Source: Amorphochlora amoebiformis (lineage: Eukaryota > Cercozoa > Chlorarachniophyceae). From it: a stretch of 64,000 nucleotides of DNA. The translations under genes were made by a program, and so were the position numbers. The first letter of the stretch is position 1. Each line of letters begins with the position of its first letter. This document shows positions 40,120 through 56,344 of this stretch, piece after piece. The stretch spans positions 310,001-374,000 of the forward strand of contig BAAHQB010000068.1 of assembly GCA_054601695.1 (NCBI GenBank). The letters run 5' to 3'. The notes below the pieces were generated by a model that saw only the letters and a program-made list of their open reading frames with translations, was not told the origin of the DNA and did not search any database.

Positions 40120-41977
40120 ACCGTTCATCCGGCCTCACACGTGCCACACATTCCGGCACCTACAGAATTCCCTTCGGCAACCTGCCCCCGCTCATGACGC
40201 CCACGGAAGCCACACAACGCGGGCTCACCTCTCCCCCACACCCCCAACTAATCGCCAAGATGGACGAGCTTGTGCGACGGGGCATGGCCCGGGTCATCAC
40301 GGACGACTCTCTGGGATACTACTCGATCTCATTCGTAAAAGAAAAACGACAGAAGGGAAGATGGCGCCTCCTGAACGACCTCCGCAACCTCAACCGTTAC
40401 GTCGTCCCCCACAGGACCAAGCTACACGGCCTATCCTCCGCCAACCGTCTGATCACCCCCATGGCCAGGATGATCACACTCGACGTCACGGACGGATACT
40501 ACAACGTGCGTGTACACCCCCAACACCGTCGATATTTCCGATTCATCGTTGGTCCCACCTGTTATGAACTTATGGTACTCCCCCAGGGTTTCCGGGACTC
40601 ACAAAGGGCATTCGTAGCGTGGATGCGACCCCACATGGAAACCCTCCGACAGGTACACCCCACGTGCACGTTCTTCGACTATGTCGACGATATTCACATC
40701 TGCCTCTCCCGCAATTTCCAGGCAGCCCGTGCCCAGGTCCGCTCCATTCTACAGACAATACGAGCCACCAAGCTCCCCATCAACCTTCTCAAATGCAATC
40801 TCACCCCCCTACACGAAGTCACTTATCTCGGTTTCCTTCTCAATTCTCGCTCGATGACGGTAAAAGTTCCGACAGCCAAGGCCAGGGCGATCGAAAAACA
40901 AATCAAAAAGACCCTACGCAACCACTGGCGCGGCACTCTCAAGGTACGTCATCTGGCCACCACCATCGGCCAGCTTCTCGCGCTCAAACCGGTATACCCC
41001 CAGGCACGTCTGTACCTCCGGAGGCTCCAGATTCGTCAAACGCAGGCCCTTCGGGGCAGCTCATGGCGCCTCGACCCATATATGACTCTCGACCTACAGT
41101 GCATCACCGAGCTACAGTGGTGGCTGGACCGCCTGCGGTGCTCCCGTCGACAACCCCTCCGCCCCCCAATCACCCACACCCTCACAGTCCTCGCCACCGA
41201 CGCCTCGCGGATCGCTCTCGCGGCCGCCCTCATCTCCCACCCCGACGTGCCCACATACACCCGGACCACCACACATCGGGAACGCCGGGCACCAATACAC
41301 CTCGCGGAGCTGAAGGCAGCCAAGGAAGGTACCCTACACTTCCGAAAACTGGTACGAGGTACACATTTGAATATACGCACCGATTCCATACACGTAGTCG
41401 CGGCGATCAACCAATGGGGCACAAAAGACGCACGGGCCATACCACACTTACAGACCTTATTTCAATGGGCAGACACAACAAACACGACACTCACGGCCAC
41501 TTACATCAACACACGAGCGAACACCCTTGCGGACCGCCTCTCACGCAACATCACTCTCACCCAAGCCGAACTAGCCGAGATGCGACTTCTCCTCCATTCC
41601 ATCCGGGTCACCAGACATCACACCTTACACTGGGTGTGCACCAGGGGGGGCATCAGCAACCTACTCTCACGCCTACGCACACGCCCGATCGACATCAACA
41701 CTCAGCGCCGGCCCCAACGACGATCGGCGCCCCCACCACGGACCCTACACCCAAAGAACAAACGAACCTTATTTGCCTTTCCCCAACCCAATCAGGTCGA
41801 TCATCTTCTCCGCCTGGCCCAATCCTCGGCGAACGACATGATCGCCCTCCTTCCCCTCTGGCCAGCTGCCCCATGGTTCAACAAGGCCGCGCAACTATCG
41901 GTCAGCCTCCCACACCTCCTATCCCCGGGTGCCATCACCCCTTCACACCAATATGCTCCCTCACGCCCGAACTGGGA

Positions 41978-43505
<1,528 letters not shown>

Positions 43506-43518
<13 letters not shown>

Positions 43519-43632
43519 GGTAGAGCTGATACGACGCGAAGCGTTAATTATCGAAACGACACGTACTGCGAAGCAGGCAGTGGAGTGCCGATAATAGTAA
43601 GCGTAGCATAGTAATCAGCGATAGCTTATTGT
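43506..43632 (+). repeat. DIRS internal complementary region
   Basis: It consists of 43506-43594, the inverse complement of the outermost 89 bp of the left end (39206-39294), directly followed by 43595-43632, the inverse complement of the outermost 38 bp of the right end (43748-43785). The two parts meet as GCCGATAA|TAGTAAGCG. In DIRS-1-type models this region templates the joining of the two cDNA ends into a circle (family knowledge). It overlaps the last codons of the recombinase ORF. Confidence 0.95.
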
Positions 43633-43665
43633 CCCGCCCATTTCCCGCCCGAAACTTATTGTTTT

Positions 43666-43782
43666 GGCATCAGAGATCTAGGCGGCACATATATTTTCTT
43701 GCGAATTATTAATATTATGTCGGCAATTTATCAGAGATTGTATCATCACAATAAGCTATCGCTGATTACTATGCTACGCTTA

Positions 43783-43785
<3 letters not shown>
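43666..43785 (+). repeat. DIRS right inverted terminal repeat
   Basis: The inner 90 bp (43666-43755) are the inverse complement of 39281-39370. The outer part continues to ...GCTACGCTTACTA and is complementary to 43595-43632. The outer extensions of the left and right repeats differ, which is why both must be represented in the internal complementary region. Confidence 0.95.
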
Positions 43786-43820
<35 letters not shown>

Positions 43821-44186
43821 TACCGAGTACGACACAACTTTAACTTACGTACGGATACGTACGGACGATTACCCAGATTAACCACACAACTTCCAGACCA
43901 GTAAGTACGCAGTTGTATTAAAATTAATAGAAATTTAGCTACTCAGAACATCATTCACGCATAGTACCATTACATAGTAATATACATACATACATATATA
44001 CATATATATATATGTGTATATATATACATAATTGTACACGTGAACGAGCATGTCTTACATGCAATAGCATGGATAGCACTCATTAGTACTCAACCTTTGT
44101 TTTTTTATTCCAACGATATGCAAAACTCAGATGTTCATTGCCTAACCTTAACAATGTTTATTTAAATTGCTTACAGATTTTTACAT

Positions 44187-44223
<37 letters not shown>

Positions 44224-44838
44224 TATATATATATATATATATATCTAGATATGTATATTTTTATATAATATGTATATATATATATATATATTCGCTATTT
44301 ATAATTCCTACTATGAAACGCTATTTACCATTAGTCTAGATTAGTGCTAAGACCTAGAAGACCGTCGGATTTCGATAAAATCGACATTACAAATTTACTA
44401 GACTTATTACATCACTCTCGCTACAGTAGAGTAGTATGAATGCCCATTAACAAATAATTCAAATTTTAACTTGAGGTCAATCATTGGTGTTATCATTGAA
44501 TTTAATAACGTTGCACTCGGCCGACTAGAATTTTCAGGATTGATAATTTTTTGGAGAGGGTATTTATTGGGCCACTAGATAACCGTATATTTGACTCCCG
44601 CACGAATTATTCTAAGCTCATATTCAAATATAAAAATATTAGTATATATGTTTACAAACCCTGTGATGCATATATACATATGTATCTATTATTATTAATC
44701 CAGCCTAGGTGTGGTTGAGTCTATATATCCCCGAAAAAATAAGATTTCTGCGACAAGACTTCGCGCGATTTAACAAGAAACTATTAATCACCACCTGTAT
44801 CTTGAAATCATAGGCTGCAAACGGTCTTGCTAGATGGG

Positions 44839-44874
<36 letters not shown>

Positions 44875-45295
44875 TATGTATATATAATATGTTCTTATGA
44901 AAGTCAAAAAATGTTCGAGAGAGGCAGAGAGATGGAGAATGAGAGTGAATGAGTGAGAGAAGGACAAAGAAAAAGATTTTTGAATTTTTTTTTTTTTTCA
45001 GGCATATGTTTACACAACACAAGAAAAAAACAATTTTCCATGAAAGTTCTGCAGGTTAGCCACATAAGGTAGCCCATATTGAGAATAAATTTCCTTTCCT
45101 TGAAAATTCTGCGGGTCAACTTGTTACTTAAGCCCATTATGCTGCCCATTAAGTTTGCCCATTAAGTTAACCCAGTATGGATAACCATTATGATAGCCCA
45201 TTATGGTAGCCCTTTAAAGTAGCCGATTAAATTAGCCCATATTGAGATTAAAATGGAACGTTATGACGAAAACCAACGGCATCTGGAAGGTTATA
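43786..45295. other. right flank: TA repeat and unique AT-rich sequence
   Basis: Contains TACGTACGGATACGTACGG (43845-43863), TA tracts (43788-43815, 44190-44245, 44843-44880) and a long non-repetitive stretch at 44290-44840 without a convincing coding frame. A GA-rich patch lies at 44915-44965. From 45055 to 45245 a degenerate ~14-bp repeat based on TAGCCCATTATGG / GCCCATTAAGTT recurs about ten times. No gene is supported. Confidence 0.72.
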
Positions 45296-46545
<1,250 letters not shown>

Positions 46546-46548
46546 TAC

Positions 46549-46765
46549 CTAACCCTAACCCTAACCCTAACCCTAACCCTAACCCTAACCCTAATCCTAA
46601 CACTAACAAAAACTCTAAACTTAACTGCCATTCAATTTGTGAGCATTATTTTGTAACCCTAGCCCTAATTCTCCCTAATTTACTGTAACCATAACCATTT
46701 TTCAAAATCTAACCCTAACCCTAACCCTAACCCTAACCCTAACCCTAACCCTAACCCTAGCGAAC
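46549..46765 (-). repeat. CCCTAA block with unique interruption
   Basis: Two clean CCCTAA runs (46550-46595 and 46712-46760) flank a diverged segment. The right end grades into non-repetitive sequence to about 46885. Confidence 0.92.
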
Positions 46766-46889
46766 TTAAATCTAGCAACCCTAAGTTTAAGCATACACTA
46801 AACTCTAGCGCTAACGATATTGTTAACAATTTTCAGTAACTTTAACGCGAGAGGTCAGGTTGGATTTTGTTGACTTCTTTGCCTAAGTT

Positions 46890-46904
46890 AGATATATACA
46901 TATA

Positions 46905-46952
<48 letters not shown>

Positions 46953-46972
46953 TCTGTTTACCATAGAGCTGT

Positions 46973-47035
<63 letters not shown>

Positions 47036-47269
47036 GTATAATATATGTGATGCATATATATATTATATATATATATATACATACATACATATATACATGT
47101 GCGTCTGTAAATACCCCTTTAGGTTTAGAAGATACTGATCGTGGGGGTGCCTAATACATATGTCCACGTATATATATATGTATGTATGTATGTATATATA
47201 AATAGTATATATATTATATATACTATAAATATATATATATATATATATAAATATTATGTATTATATATT

Positions 47270-47300
<31 letters not shown>

Positions 47301-47506
47301 ACATGTATTTGTCAGTGTATGCGGATATGTATTTGTAAATATGTGAGTATATTTGTGTAAATATGTGAGTATATGTAGTATCTATATCTATGTGATAGGC
47401 AAATATACATACATATGAATATATATAATGTATATATACATACACACACATATACATGTATATGCGATATAAGTATTAGAAGCATGTACAGTTATACATG
47501 GTATGT

Positions 47507-47548
<42 letters not shown>

Positions 47549-47583
47549 GCATATGCTATGTATCTTATACTTGTGCTTAGATG

Positions 47584-47638
<55 letters not shown>

Positions 47639-48328
47639 TATGTACACATATATATATTATATATATATACACATACATATATATTATGTACACACATATA
47701 TATACATACACATATATATAATATTTATATACACATACCCTAGGAACATTCGAAGGAATAATAGCCCTTCTATCAGTCCCTCCCTTTATATACACACACA
47801 CATATATATATATATATTGTTTATTTAATATTTTTAGTTATATATTTATATATGTATAAATATGTATACATATAGATATAAATGTATGTATATATAGGTA
47901 TGTATATAGACATAAAAATATATATATATATATATATACATACATATATATATATATATGCACACACACATATATATGTATATATAAATCAAATGTATTT
48001 GGTGGTGCATACACATATATATATATATATATACATATAAATATATATATATATACACACATATATATATATATATATATACATATATTATATATATATA
48101 CAATCGTGTTTATGTGTATTTTATTACCTATATACTTATATATGTGTATATATATATATTTATATATAATATATATACGAGTATATATATGCATTAACAT
48201 TCTCATGTATGTTATATACATATATTTACATATATATATATATACATATATATATATATGTATATATATAACATGATATTTTGCAACATACAAAATCCAA
48301 AAGAAATATTAATACACATGCCTACAAG

Positions 48329-48388
<60 letters not shown>

Positions 48389-48423
48389 ATATGTACACAT
48401 GTACATGTTTGTATATGGTACAA

Positions 48424-48464
<41 letters not shown>

Positions 48465-48579
48465 TATGCAATATGTACACATGTACATCTTTGTATATGG
48501 TTAATGTATGCACATATATTTAGCATACTCATACCCCCGAAAGAATGGTTTATAAATATATCTAATATATACGGTATAT

Positions 48580-48619
<40 letters not shown>

Positions 48620-49208
48620 GTATACATCTATATCCATGGATGAACATTTATATGTACATTTATACATATACTACATACATTCGGAGTGTACGTATATTCT
48701 TAAAAATTGGTTAAAATTACACATAATTCTATATGTGTACAAATATATTTTACATATATGGTATATATACACACATGATATATATGTATGTATGTATATA
48801 TATGTATATATCAATTATGTATATATCCTTCTAGAATTAGAAAGCATATTACGTAACTCTGGTATGTTTCAAATTATACATATGTACATATATATTCTTA
48901 TACATATACATATGTTGTTTATATACATATATTTATATACATATATATATATATGTATATATATTATATACAGATACATACATAAATATATACATATATA
49001 TATATATGTATATATATATATGTGTATATATATATGTATATAAATACACATGTGTGTGTATAACATAATCAAATGCTCTCAGAAATATGTATTTATAATG
49101 TATTATATGTAATATATATCCATATATATACATTATACAGATTTAATAGTTATATCATATGCATCATGAACACAAGAAACGAATAAAACTAATGTAAATA
49201 GTTATATT

Positions 49209-49248
<40 letters not shown>

Positions 49249-49377
49249 CCTATATATTCACATATACATATATATATATATATATATAGATTGTATATAT
49301 CGGACATATGTCCTAAATGTATAGTTATATGTTGTTACATATATATTCAGAAATATGTGTATGTGTAAATATTATAC

Positions 49378-49430
<53 letters not shown>

Positions 49431-49482
49431 CCTGTGAAGGAAGAGAGGGAATAGACGGTACACTTGATCCTATCATATAGCC

Positions 49483-49580
<98 letters not shown>

Positions 49581-49600
49581 GAAGTTAGTAATAGGATTCT
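46890..49600. repeat. TA-rich microsatellite domain
   Basis: TA/TACA/TATG tracts with CA patches. A segment with ATGCAATATGTACACATGTACAT repeats at about 48384 and 48467. Unique patches lie at 47100-47160, 47330-47400, 47735-47785, 48260-48330, 48520-48570, 48650-48760, 48825-48880, 49140-49200 and 49430-49490. No gene is supported. Confidence 0.86.
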
Positions 49601-49624
49601 AGTGTGGTATACACACACACATGA

Positions 49625-50165
49625 GAACAGAAGAAATAGAGAGAAAAAAAAAAAAAAAACACGAAAAACAAGATTTGAACGACATCCGAAAGAGAACGAT
49701 AAAAAAAAATAGAGCAAGAGCAAGAGAGTGAGAAGGAAAGAGAGCGAGAGAAGAGAGCGGGAGAAAGAGAGCGAGAGAAAGAGAGCGAGAGAAAGAGGGC
49801 AAGAGAAAGTGAGCGAGAGAAAGAGAGAGAGAAAGAGATAGCGAGAGAACGTAAGTAAGAGAGAGAAAGAGAGCTACAGTGAGAGAAAGAGAGAGAGGAA
49901 AAGAGAGCGAGAGTGGAAGAAAAAATGATAAGATATATAGAGTGACAAAAAAGAGATACAGGAAAAGAGAAAGAGAGACAGGAAGGAGAAAAAGAAAAGA
50001 GATAGAGACACAAAGAAAGACACACAGTGAGACACAAAAGAGAGACACACAAAGAGAGAAAGAGATAGAGAGGGAGAGAGAGATAGAGAGAGAGAAAAAG
50101 AGAGAGAAAGAGAGAGAAAGAGAGAGAAAGGGAGAGAGACAGAGGGAGAGAATGAAAATAAAACA
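49625..50165. repeat. GA-rich polypurine domain
   Basis: Dominated by GAGAGAAAGAGAGCGAGA-type units, with an A-rich start (poly-A at 49646-49659). The frames on both strands are low complexity. Confidence 0.88.
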
Positions 50166-50219
50166 AAAGGCAAAACCATATTCGGTCTCTGTCTTTCATT
50201 CATTTTCTCGAATTTTTTT

Positions 50220-50756
50220 TTCACTTTCTCTCATCTTTCTCTCTTCCTCTTATCTTTCTCTCTTCCTCTTTTCATTCTCACTTCCTTCCTCTTATCTTTC
50301 TCTCTTCCTCTTATCATTCTCTCTCTTCCTCTTATCTTTCTCTCTCGTTCTCTTATCTTTCTCTCTCGTCCTCTTATCTTTCTCTCTCTTCCTCTTATCT
50401 TTCTCTCTCTTCCTCTTATCTTTCTCTCTCTTCCTCTTATCTTTCTCTCTCTTCCTCTTATCTTTCTCTCTCGTCCTCTTATCTTTCTCTCTCCCTCTTA
50501 TCTTTCTCTCTCTTCCTCTTTACCTTTCTCTCTCTTCCTCTTATCATTCTCTCTTCCTCTTATCTTTCTCTCTCTTCCTCTTATCTTTCTCTCTCTTCCT
50601 CTTATCTTTCTCTCTCTTCCTCTTATCTTTCTCTCCCTTCCCCTTATCTTTCTCTCCCTCTTATCTTTCACTCTTTTCTCTTATCTTTCTCTCTCTTCCT
50701 CTTATCTCTCTCTCTCTTCCTCTTATCTTCTCTTCTTTCTCTTATCTTTCTCTCTA
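50220..50756. repeat. 21-bp polypyrimidine minisatellite
   Basis: About 25 copies of a ~21-bp unit containing CTCTTATCTTTCTCTCTCTT, with CGTCC and CCCTT variants. It directly follows the purine-rich domain, so the strand asymmetry reverses sharply at about 50165-50220. The 21-bp period leaves one frame open (Leu-Ser-Phe heptads), which is incidental. Confidence 0.92.
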
Positions 50757-50860
50757 ACGAGATACCAGAGCGTTTCCAACAGCTGATAGTCGTGTGTTTG
50801 AAGCATTTCCGTTTACAGTAGTGCCGTCATCAACCACTCCCATCATTTCAACCTACATAT
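50757..50860. other. short unique segment
   Basis: About 100 bp of non-repetitive sequence between the pyrimidine array and TA repeat. No gene is seen. Confidence 0.75.
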
Positions 50861-50918
50861 ATTACATATATATAATGTTATATATATATATATATATATT
50901 ATATATATCTATATATGT

Positions 50919-50972
<54 letters not shown>

Positions 50973-50980
50973 ATATATAT

Positions 50981-51086
50981 AATACCTTGGTATCTGTATT
51001 ATCATACCTATGACGAATCGTGGCATATGTATATATATACATATAAATGTTATATAAATATATATATTATATATATATATATATAT

Positions 51087-51164
<78 letters not shown>

Positions 51165-51217
51165 CCTTGGTATCCGTATTATCATCCCTATGACGAATCG
51201 GGGCATATATATACACA

Positions 51218-51252
<35 letters not shown>

Positions 51253-51330
51253 TACATATGTATATATATATATATGTATATATATATGTTATATATATAT
51301 ATATTGTATGTATATATATATATATATATT

Positions 51331-51391
<61 letters not shown>

Positions 51392-51445
51392 ATATATATA
51401 ATGCCTTGATATCTGTATTATCATCCCAATGACGAATCGTGGCAC

Positions 51446-51478
<33 letters not shown>

Positions 51479-51489
51479 ATATATGTTAC

Positions 51490-51520
<31 letters not shown>

Positions 51521-51676
51521 ATATATAATACCTTGGTATCTGTATTATCATCCCTATGACGAATCGTGGCATATACATATGTATATATGTATCTATGTGT
51601 ATATATTTGTATATTACATGTATACATATATGCTATATATATATATAGTTATGTATATGTGTATGTATATATATAT

Positions 51677-51742
<66 letters not shown>

Positions 51743-51772
51743 ATATATACACATATATATATATGTTACATA

Positions 51773-51811
<39 letters not shown>

Positions 51812-51856
51812 TAATACCTTGGTGTCTGTATTATCATCTCTATGACGAATCGTGGC
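50981..51856. repeat. five 44-bp tags separated by TA repeat
   Basis: A 44-bp tag beginning AATACCTTGGTATCTGTATT and ending ATGACGAATCGTGGC recurs at about 50981, 51161, 51400, 51527 and 51813. The spacers, of 83-242 bp, consist only of TA/TACA repeat. Substitutions among copies are few. This is the clearest of the tag-plus-TA families in the window. Confidence 0.9.
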
Positions 51857-51872
51857 TTGTTTTTTCGATTCT

Positions 51873-51928
<56 letters not shown>

Positions 51929-51990
51929 GTCTTTTAAGCTGGTGAGAAGATATTATAGTTTTGTGCAAACTACAGTGTATATATATATGT

Positions 51991-52032
<42 letters not shown>

Positions 52033-52200
52033 TTATTTATACAGAGTTTAAGTGGATATAGGGATATGAGAACTTCCTTGCAAATATACATAATATACTA
52101 TATTAATAATATGTCTACTTCTAAATATTCATACATATACATATTAATATATATGATTATATCTGTATTTGTTATACCGACTTCAAACCCAGTTTAAAGA
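51857..52200. other. TA repeats and unique patches
   Basis: TA tracts at 51878-51924 and 51990-52027 are separated by non-repetitive sequence. No gene is supported. Confidence 0.8.
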
Positions 52201-52385
52201 TATACAGTAAAGCATATATATATTTTTTAATTCAAATTCGAAATATTATGGGGAGGGCTATACATAGATATACAGTAAAGTACACACATATTTAAAATTT
52301 AATTCGAAATATTATGACGATTATATATATAGACATACAGCAAAGTATATATATACTTTTTAATTTGAAATCGAAATATTATGGT
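52196..52385. repeat. three ~62-bp tandem repeats
   Basis: A unit with GATATACAGTAAAG, TTTTTAATT and CGAAATATTATG occurs at about 52198, 52268 and 52330, diverged but recognisable. It abuts the following TTAGGG block. Confidence 0.75.
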
Positions 52386-52675
52386 GAGAGTTAGGGTTAA
52401 TGCGTCGATGGTTAGGGTTGGTGCTTGAGGTACATGCAACCATGAGTTCGGTTCATGTTATGGTTACAATTTCTATATCAGTCTTAGGGACAGCGCGTTA
52501 TAGCCGAAAAGATAATTATGATTAGAGTTAGGGTCAGGGCTAGGATTAGAAACGAAATGATATAACAGTTAGCGTTACTTTAGGACTACTGTTAGGGTTA
52601 CTGTTAGGGTTCGGGTTAGGGTTAGGGTTAGGGTTAGGGTTAGGGTTAGGGTTAGGGTTAGGGTTACGGGCAAGG
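52386..52675 (+). repeat. TTAGGG block (G-strand on +)
   Basis: Diverged TTAGGG-like sequence at 52386-52600 ends in nine clean units (52613-52666). The orientation is opposite to most blocks left of it. Confidence 0.88.
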
Positions 52676-52810
52676 TTGGCTCGATGTCTGGAGAAGAAAT
52701 ATACAACTGTGTATATATATATATATATATGTGTATATAATATTTCTGAAAATGTAAATCATATCTATGAGTCTATGTTCATGAATATGGGAAGTATGTG
52801 TATAAATGTG

Positions 52811-52850
<40 letters not shown>

Positions 52851-53305
52851 ACATATAATATACATATGTATATATCTATCTAATTTTGCAAATGTCAAAA
52901 TATTCATCTTTATATATATATATATACACATATATGATATATATCTATTTATATATATGTATATATACATATACATATATACATATATACATATGTATAT
53001 ATATGTATATATATATAATTAAAGGAGATAATTCTTCATATGTATATGTGCATATGTGTGTATGTGTATATATATATATATATATCTGTATATCCATATA
53101 TAAATATACATTAAATAATGATAAATACATTAAGCATATTCGCACACATAAGTTTCCTCAAACACTCACACAAAAATACCTAAATATACATGTCTTACTA
53201 AATATATATATACATATATATATATATGTATAAAAGCATATGTATAAATAATATATCACCCACAAGAAGTCCTGCAATGGCTACAGCTCCTCCGACTACA
53301 CCACC
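52676..53305. repeat. TA-rich spacer
   Basis: TA/TACA repeats with unique patches at 53130-53200 and 53260-53305. No gene is supported. Confidence 0.83.
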
Positions 53306-53317
53306 CTAAACATTCAG

Positions 53318-53975
53318 ATATGGTTAGGGTTAGGGTTAGGGCTAGAATGAGAACTAGACCAAGGGTCAAGTCTTGAATTAGAATTTGAAATAATCTTAGA
53401 GTTAGGGTTAGGACTGGGGTTGAAATTTGGCGAAAATACTCAAAGTAATCATGAGATTTAGAGGTATTTCAGATTAGGGATATTGGTAGGGTAGAAGTTA
53501 GAGCTAAGGCAAGGGTTAGGGTTAGGATTAGGGTTAGGGTTAGGGTTAGGGTTAGAGATAGGGTTAGGGTTAGGGTTAGGTTAAGGTTGGGCTAGGGTTG
53601 AAATTAGGCAAAACACTCAATCGTGAGATATTTCAGATTAGAGTTATTGGTAGAGTAGAAGTTAGAGCTAACGCGAAGGTTAGGATTAGGGTTAGGGTCA
53701 GGGTTATAGTTAGGTTTAGGAGGGTTAGGGTTAGGGTTAGAGATAAGGTTAGCCTTAGGGTTAGGGATAGGGTTAGCCTTAGGGTTACGGCTAGGGTTGA
53801 AATTAGGCAATAATATTCGTGTAATCATGATATTGAGAAGTATTTTAGATTAGAGTTATTGGGAAGAAGTTAGAGCGAATGAAAGGGTTAGGGTTAGGGC
53901 TAGAGTTAGGGTTAGGGTTAGGGTTATGGTTAGGGTTAGGGTTAGGGTTAGGGTTAGGAAGCGTTCAAAGATCAA
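53318..53975 (+). repeat. TTAGGG block with ~180-230-bp higher-order repeat
   Basis: TTAGGG hexamers are interspersed three times with a related segment (TTTCAGATTAGAGTTATTGG, then GTAGAAGTTAGAGC) near 53470, 53630 and 53846. Each is preceded by GGTTGAAATTAGGCAAAA-like sequence. The whole unit has been amplified and diverged. Confidence 0.88.
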
Positions 53976-53978
53976 GGT

Positions 53979-54009
<31 letters not shown>

Positions 54010-54065
54010 GTATATATATAGATATTATACATACATCTACACGCATAGAGTACACACATATATGA

Positions 54066-54235
54066 ATGTAAACGTGTCAGCAATCAAGAATGTACACGTG
54101 TCAGCAATCAAGAATATGTCCACGTGTCAGCGATCAAGAATGTACACATGTCAGCAATCAAGAATGTACACGTGTCAGCAATCAAGAATGTACACATGTC
54201 AGCAATCAAGAATGTGTACACGTGTCAGTTTCAGA
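54066..54235. repeat. 24-bp CACGTG minisatellite, array A (~7 copies)
   Basis: Units of 24 bp (26 where TC or GT is inserted) contain GTACACGTGTCAGCAATCAA followed by GAAT. The core ACACGTGT is an 8-bp palindrome, and some copies read ACACATGT. The array is preceded by ATTATACATACATCTACACG, which also precedes array B, and ends with CACGTGTCAGTTTCAG. The 24-bp period keeps all three frames open, giving octapeptide repeats without further evidence of coding. Confidence 0.94.
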
Positions 54236-54705
54236 TTGTTACATACTGTGTATGTGTATATGTATATATAAAGATATATATATATATATACATATCTACA
54301 TATTATATATATATATATATATACACGCGTAAAATCGAATATGTATATTATATATAATATATACATATACATATATATATATATATACATATGTGTGTAA
54401 ATAGATAACTACACAGTATATATACATAATATATATATATATATATATATATAAATATATAATATATATATATATAATATATATATAGATATATATATAT
54501 ATATATATAGGCATACCGCTATCGCTGCTGCACCAGGTCCAGAATCAGATCCACTCTATATGTATATATACATATTTATATATATATATGCATATATATA
54601 TATATATATATATAGATATATATGTATATATATATATGATATATATGAATACACAGATGCATATATGGAGATCCAAATATATTCGCATATATGTAAATAT
54701 ACATA

Positions 54706-54788
<83 letters not shown>

Positions 54789-54834
54789 AATATGTTTATA
54801 GATCAATATGAATATACAGAGTATATAAATATAC

Positions 54835-54867
<33 letters not shown>

Positions 54868-54893
54868 AAGAGTAAATATACACACACCTATAT

Positions 54894-54930
<37 letters not shown>

Positions 54931-55231
54931 AATACATATATTGGTTGGATATATACATATACGTATGTTTGATATGTATCTATACACAGTGTGAACATAG
55001 ATGTCTCTTATATATATATATATATAGATATGTATCTATTAATATATATATTATATATTACATATATATATATATAATATCTGTATATATATAATTATGT
55101 ATGTATATATATGTATGTAAATGAATAGAATATATGTATACATATGTACATACAAAGAAAAACCTGGTACACACAGATATATACATATAACACATAATAT
55201 ACATATATATATCTATCTATTAATATGTTAC

Positions 55232-55274
<43 letters not shown>

Positions 55275-55611
55275 TGTATATATATATATGTATATATGGG
55301 TATATAAATGAATAGAATATATGTATACATTTATGTATGTACAAAGAAAAACCTGGTACATATAGATATATAGATATATAATATAATGCAAACCTTCATA
55401 TATACATACAATATATTTATACATATATATATATATATATACATGATATATACATATATAGATTTTAGATATATATGTAAATATATTTGGATATACACAT
55501 ATATGTATGTTTTATATTTACGTGCATACATTATGAATATATACGTACGTTGCTACATTCTATTAATTAGATATACCAATCACATTAATATAAATGTTTA
55601 CATCATTTATG

Positions 55612-55647
<36 letters not shown>

Positions 55648-55649
55648 AG

Positions 55650-55687
<38 letters not shown>

Positions 55688-55745
55688 ATATATATATATT
55701 TACACAAACCACGCACATGAATCGATAACAAAATGCAAAATATAC
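54236..55745. repeat. TA-rich domain between the two CACGTG arrays
   Basis: TA tracts plus a duplicated segment of ~190 bp containing AATGAATAGAATATATGTATA and CAAAGAAAAACCTGGTACA (about 55118-55180 and 55307-55370). A unique patch lies at 54508-54560. No gene is supported. Confidence 0.83.
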
Positions 55746-55759
55746 CCGTATACAAGCAA

Positions 55760-56130
55760 TATTATACATACATCTACACGCATAGAGTACACAAACATAC
55801 GAATGTAAACGTGTGTGCAATCAAGAATGTACACGTGCCAGCAATCAAGAATGTACACGTGTCAGCAATCAAGAATGTAGAAATCAAGAATGTGTACACG
55901 TGTCTGCAATCAAGAATGTACACGTGTCAGCAATCAAGAATGTACACGTGTCAGCAATCAAGAATGTACACGTGACAGCAATGATAAAGAATGTACACGT
56001 GTCAGCAATCAAGAATGTACACATGTCAGCAATCAAGAATGTGTCCACGTGTCAGCAATTAAGAATGTACACGTGTCAGCAATCAAGAATGTACACGTGT
56101 CAGCAATCAGGAATGTACACGTGTCAGTTT
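55760..56130. repeat. 24-bp CACGTG minisatellite, array B (~12 copies)
   Basis: This array has the same unit and the same ~45-bp left flank as array A, with more copies and small insertions or deletions (around 55880 and 55982). It ends in CACGTGTCAGTTTAGC, followed by unique sequence to about 56210. The shared flank shows that the locus itself, not just the repeat, was duplicated. Confidence 0.94.
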
Positions 56131-56210
56131 AGCTTGTCGCTTACGCTTTGCTGTGACTGGAAATTAGGTGGAACTGTTGGAGACAAACCAGGTGACCCAT
56201 CAGCTAGATA

Positions 56211-56309
56211 GGATATATATATATGTACATATATATATATATATTTTACATATATATATATATATATATAGATATGTGTATATATATATATATGGTTTAT
56301 ATATATATA

Positions 56310-56344
<35 letters not shown>

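Noticed and set aside
39689-40567. 292-codon + strand frame overlapping ORF1 and ORF2 of the DIRS element, and several antisense frames across 39.2-43.4 kb
   Set aside because: They are shadows of GC-rich coding sequence. The alternative frames translate to Pro/His/Arg-rich sequence without motifs, whereas the annotated frames carry catalytic residues.
50981-51856. CRISPR-like array (regular tags with spacers)
   Set aside because: The spacers are TA repeats of unequal length, not unique sequences. The context is eukaryotic and no cas genes exist.
54066-56130. CRISPR or coding octapeptide-repeat protein in the CACGTG arrays
   Set aside because: Units are directly adjacent without spacers. 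All frames are open because the period is 24 bp, and no flanking coding sequence is present.
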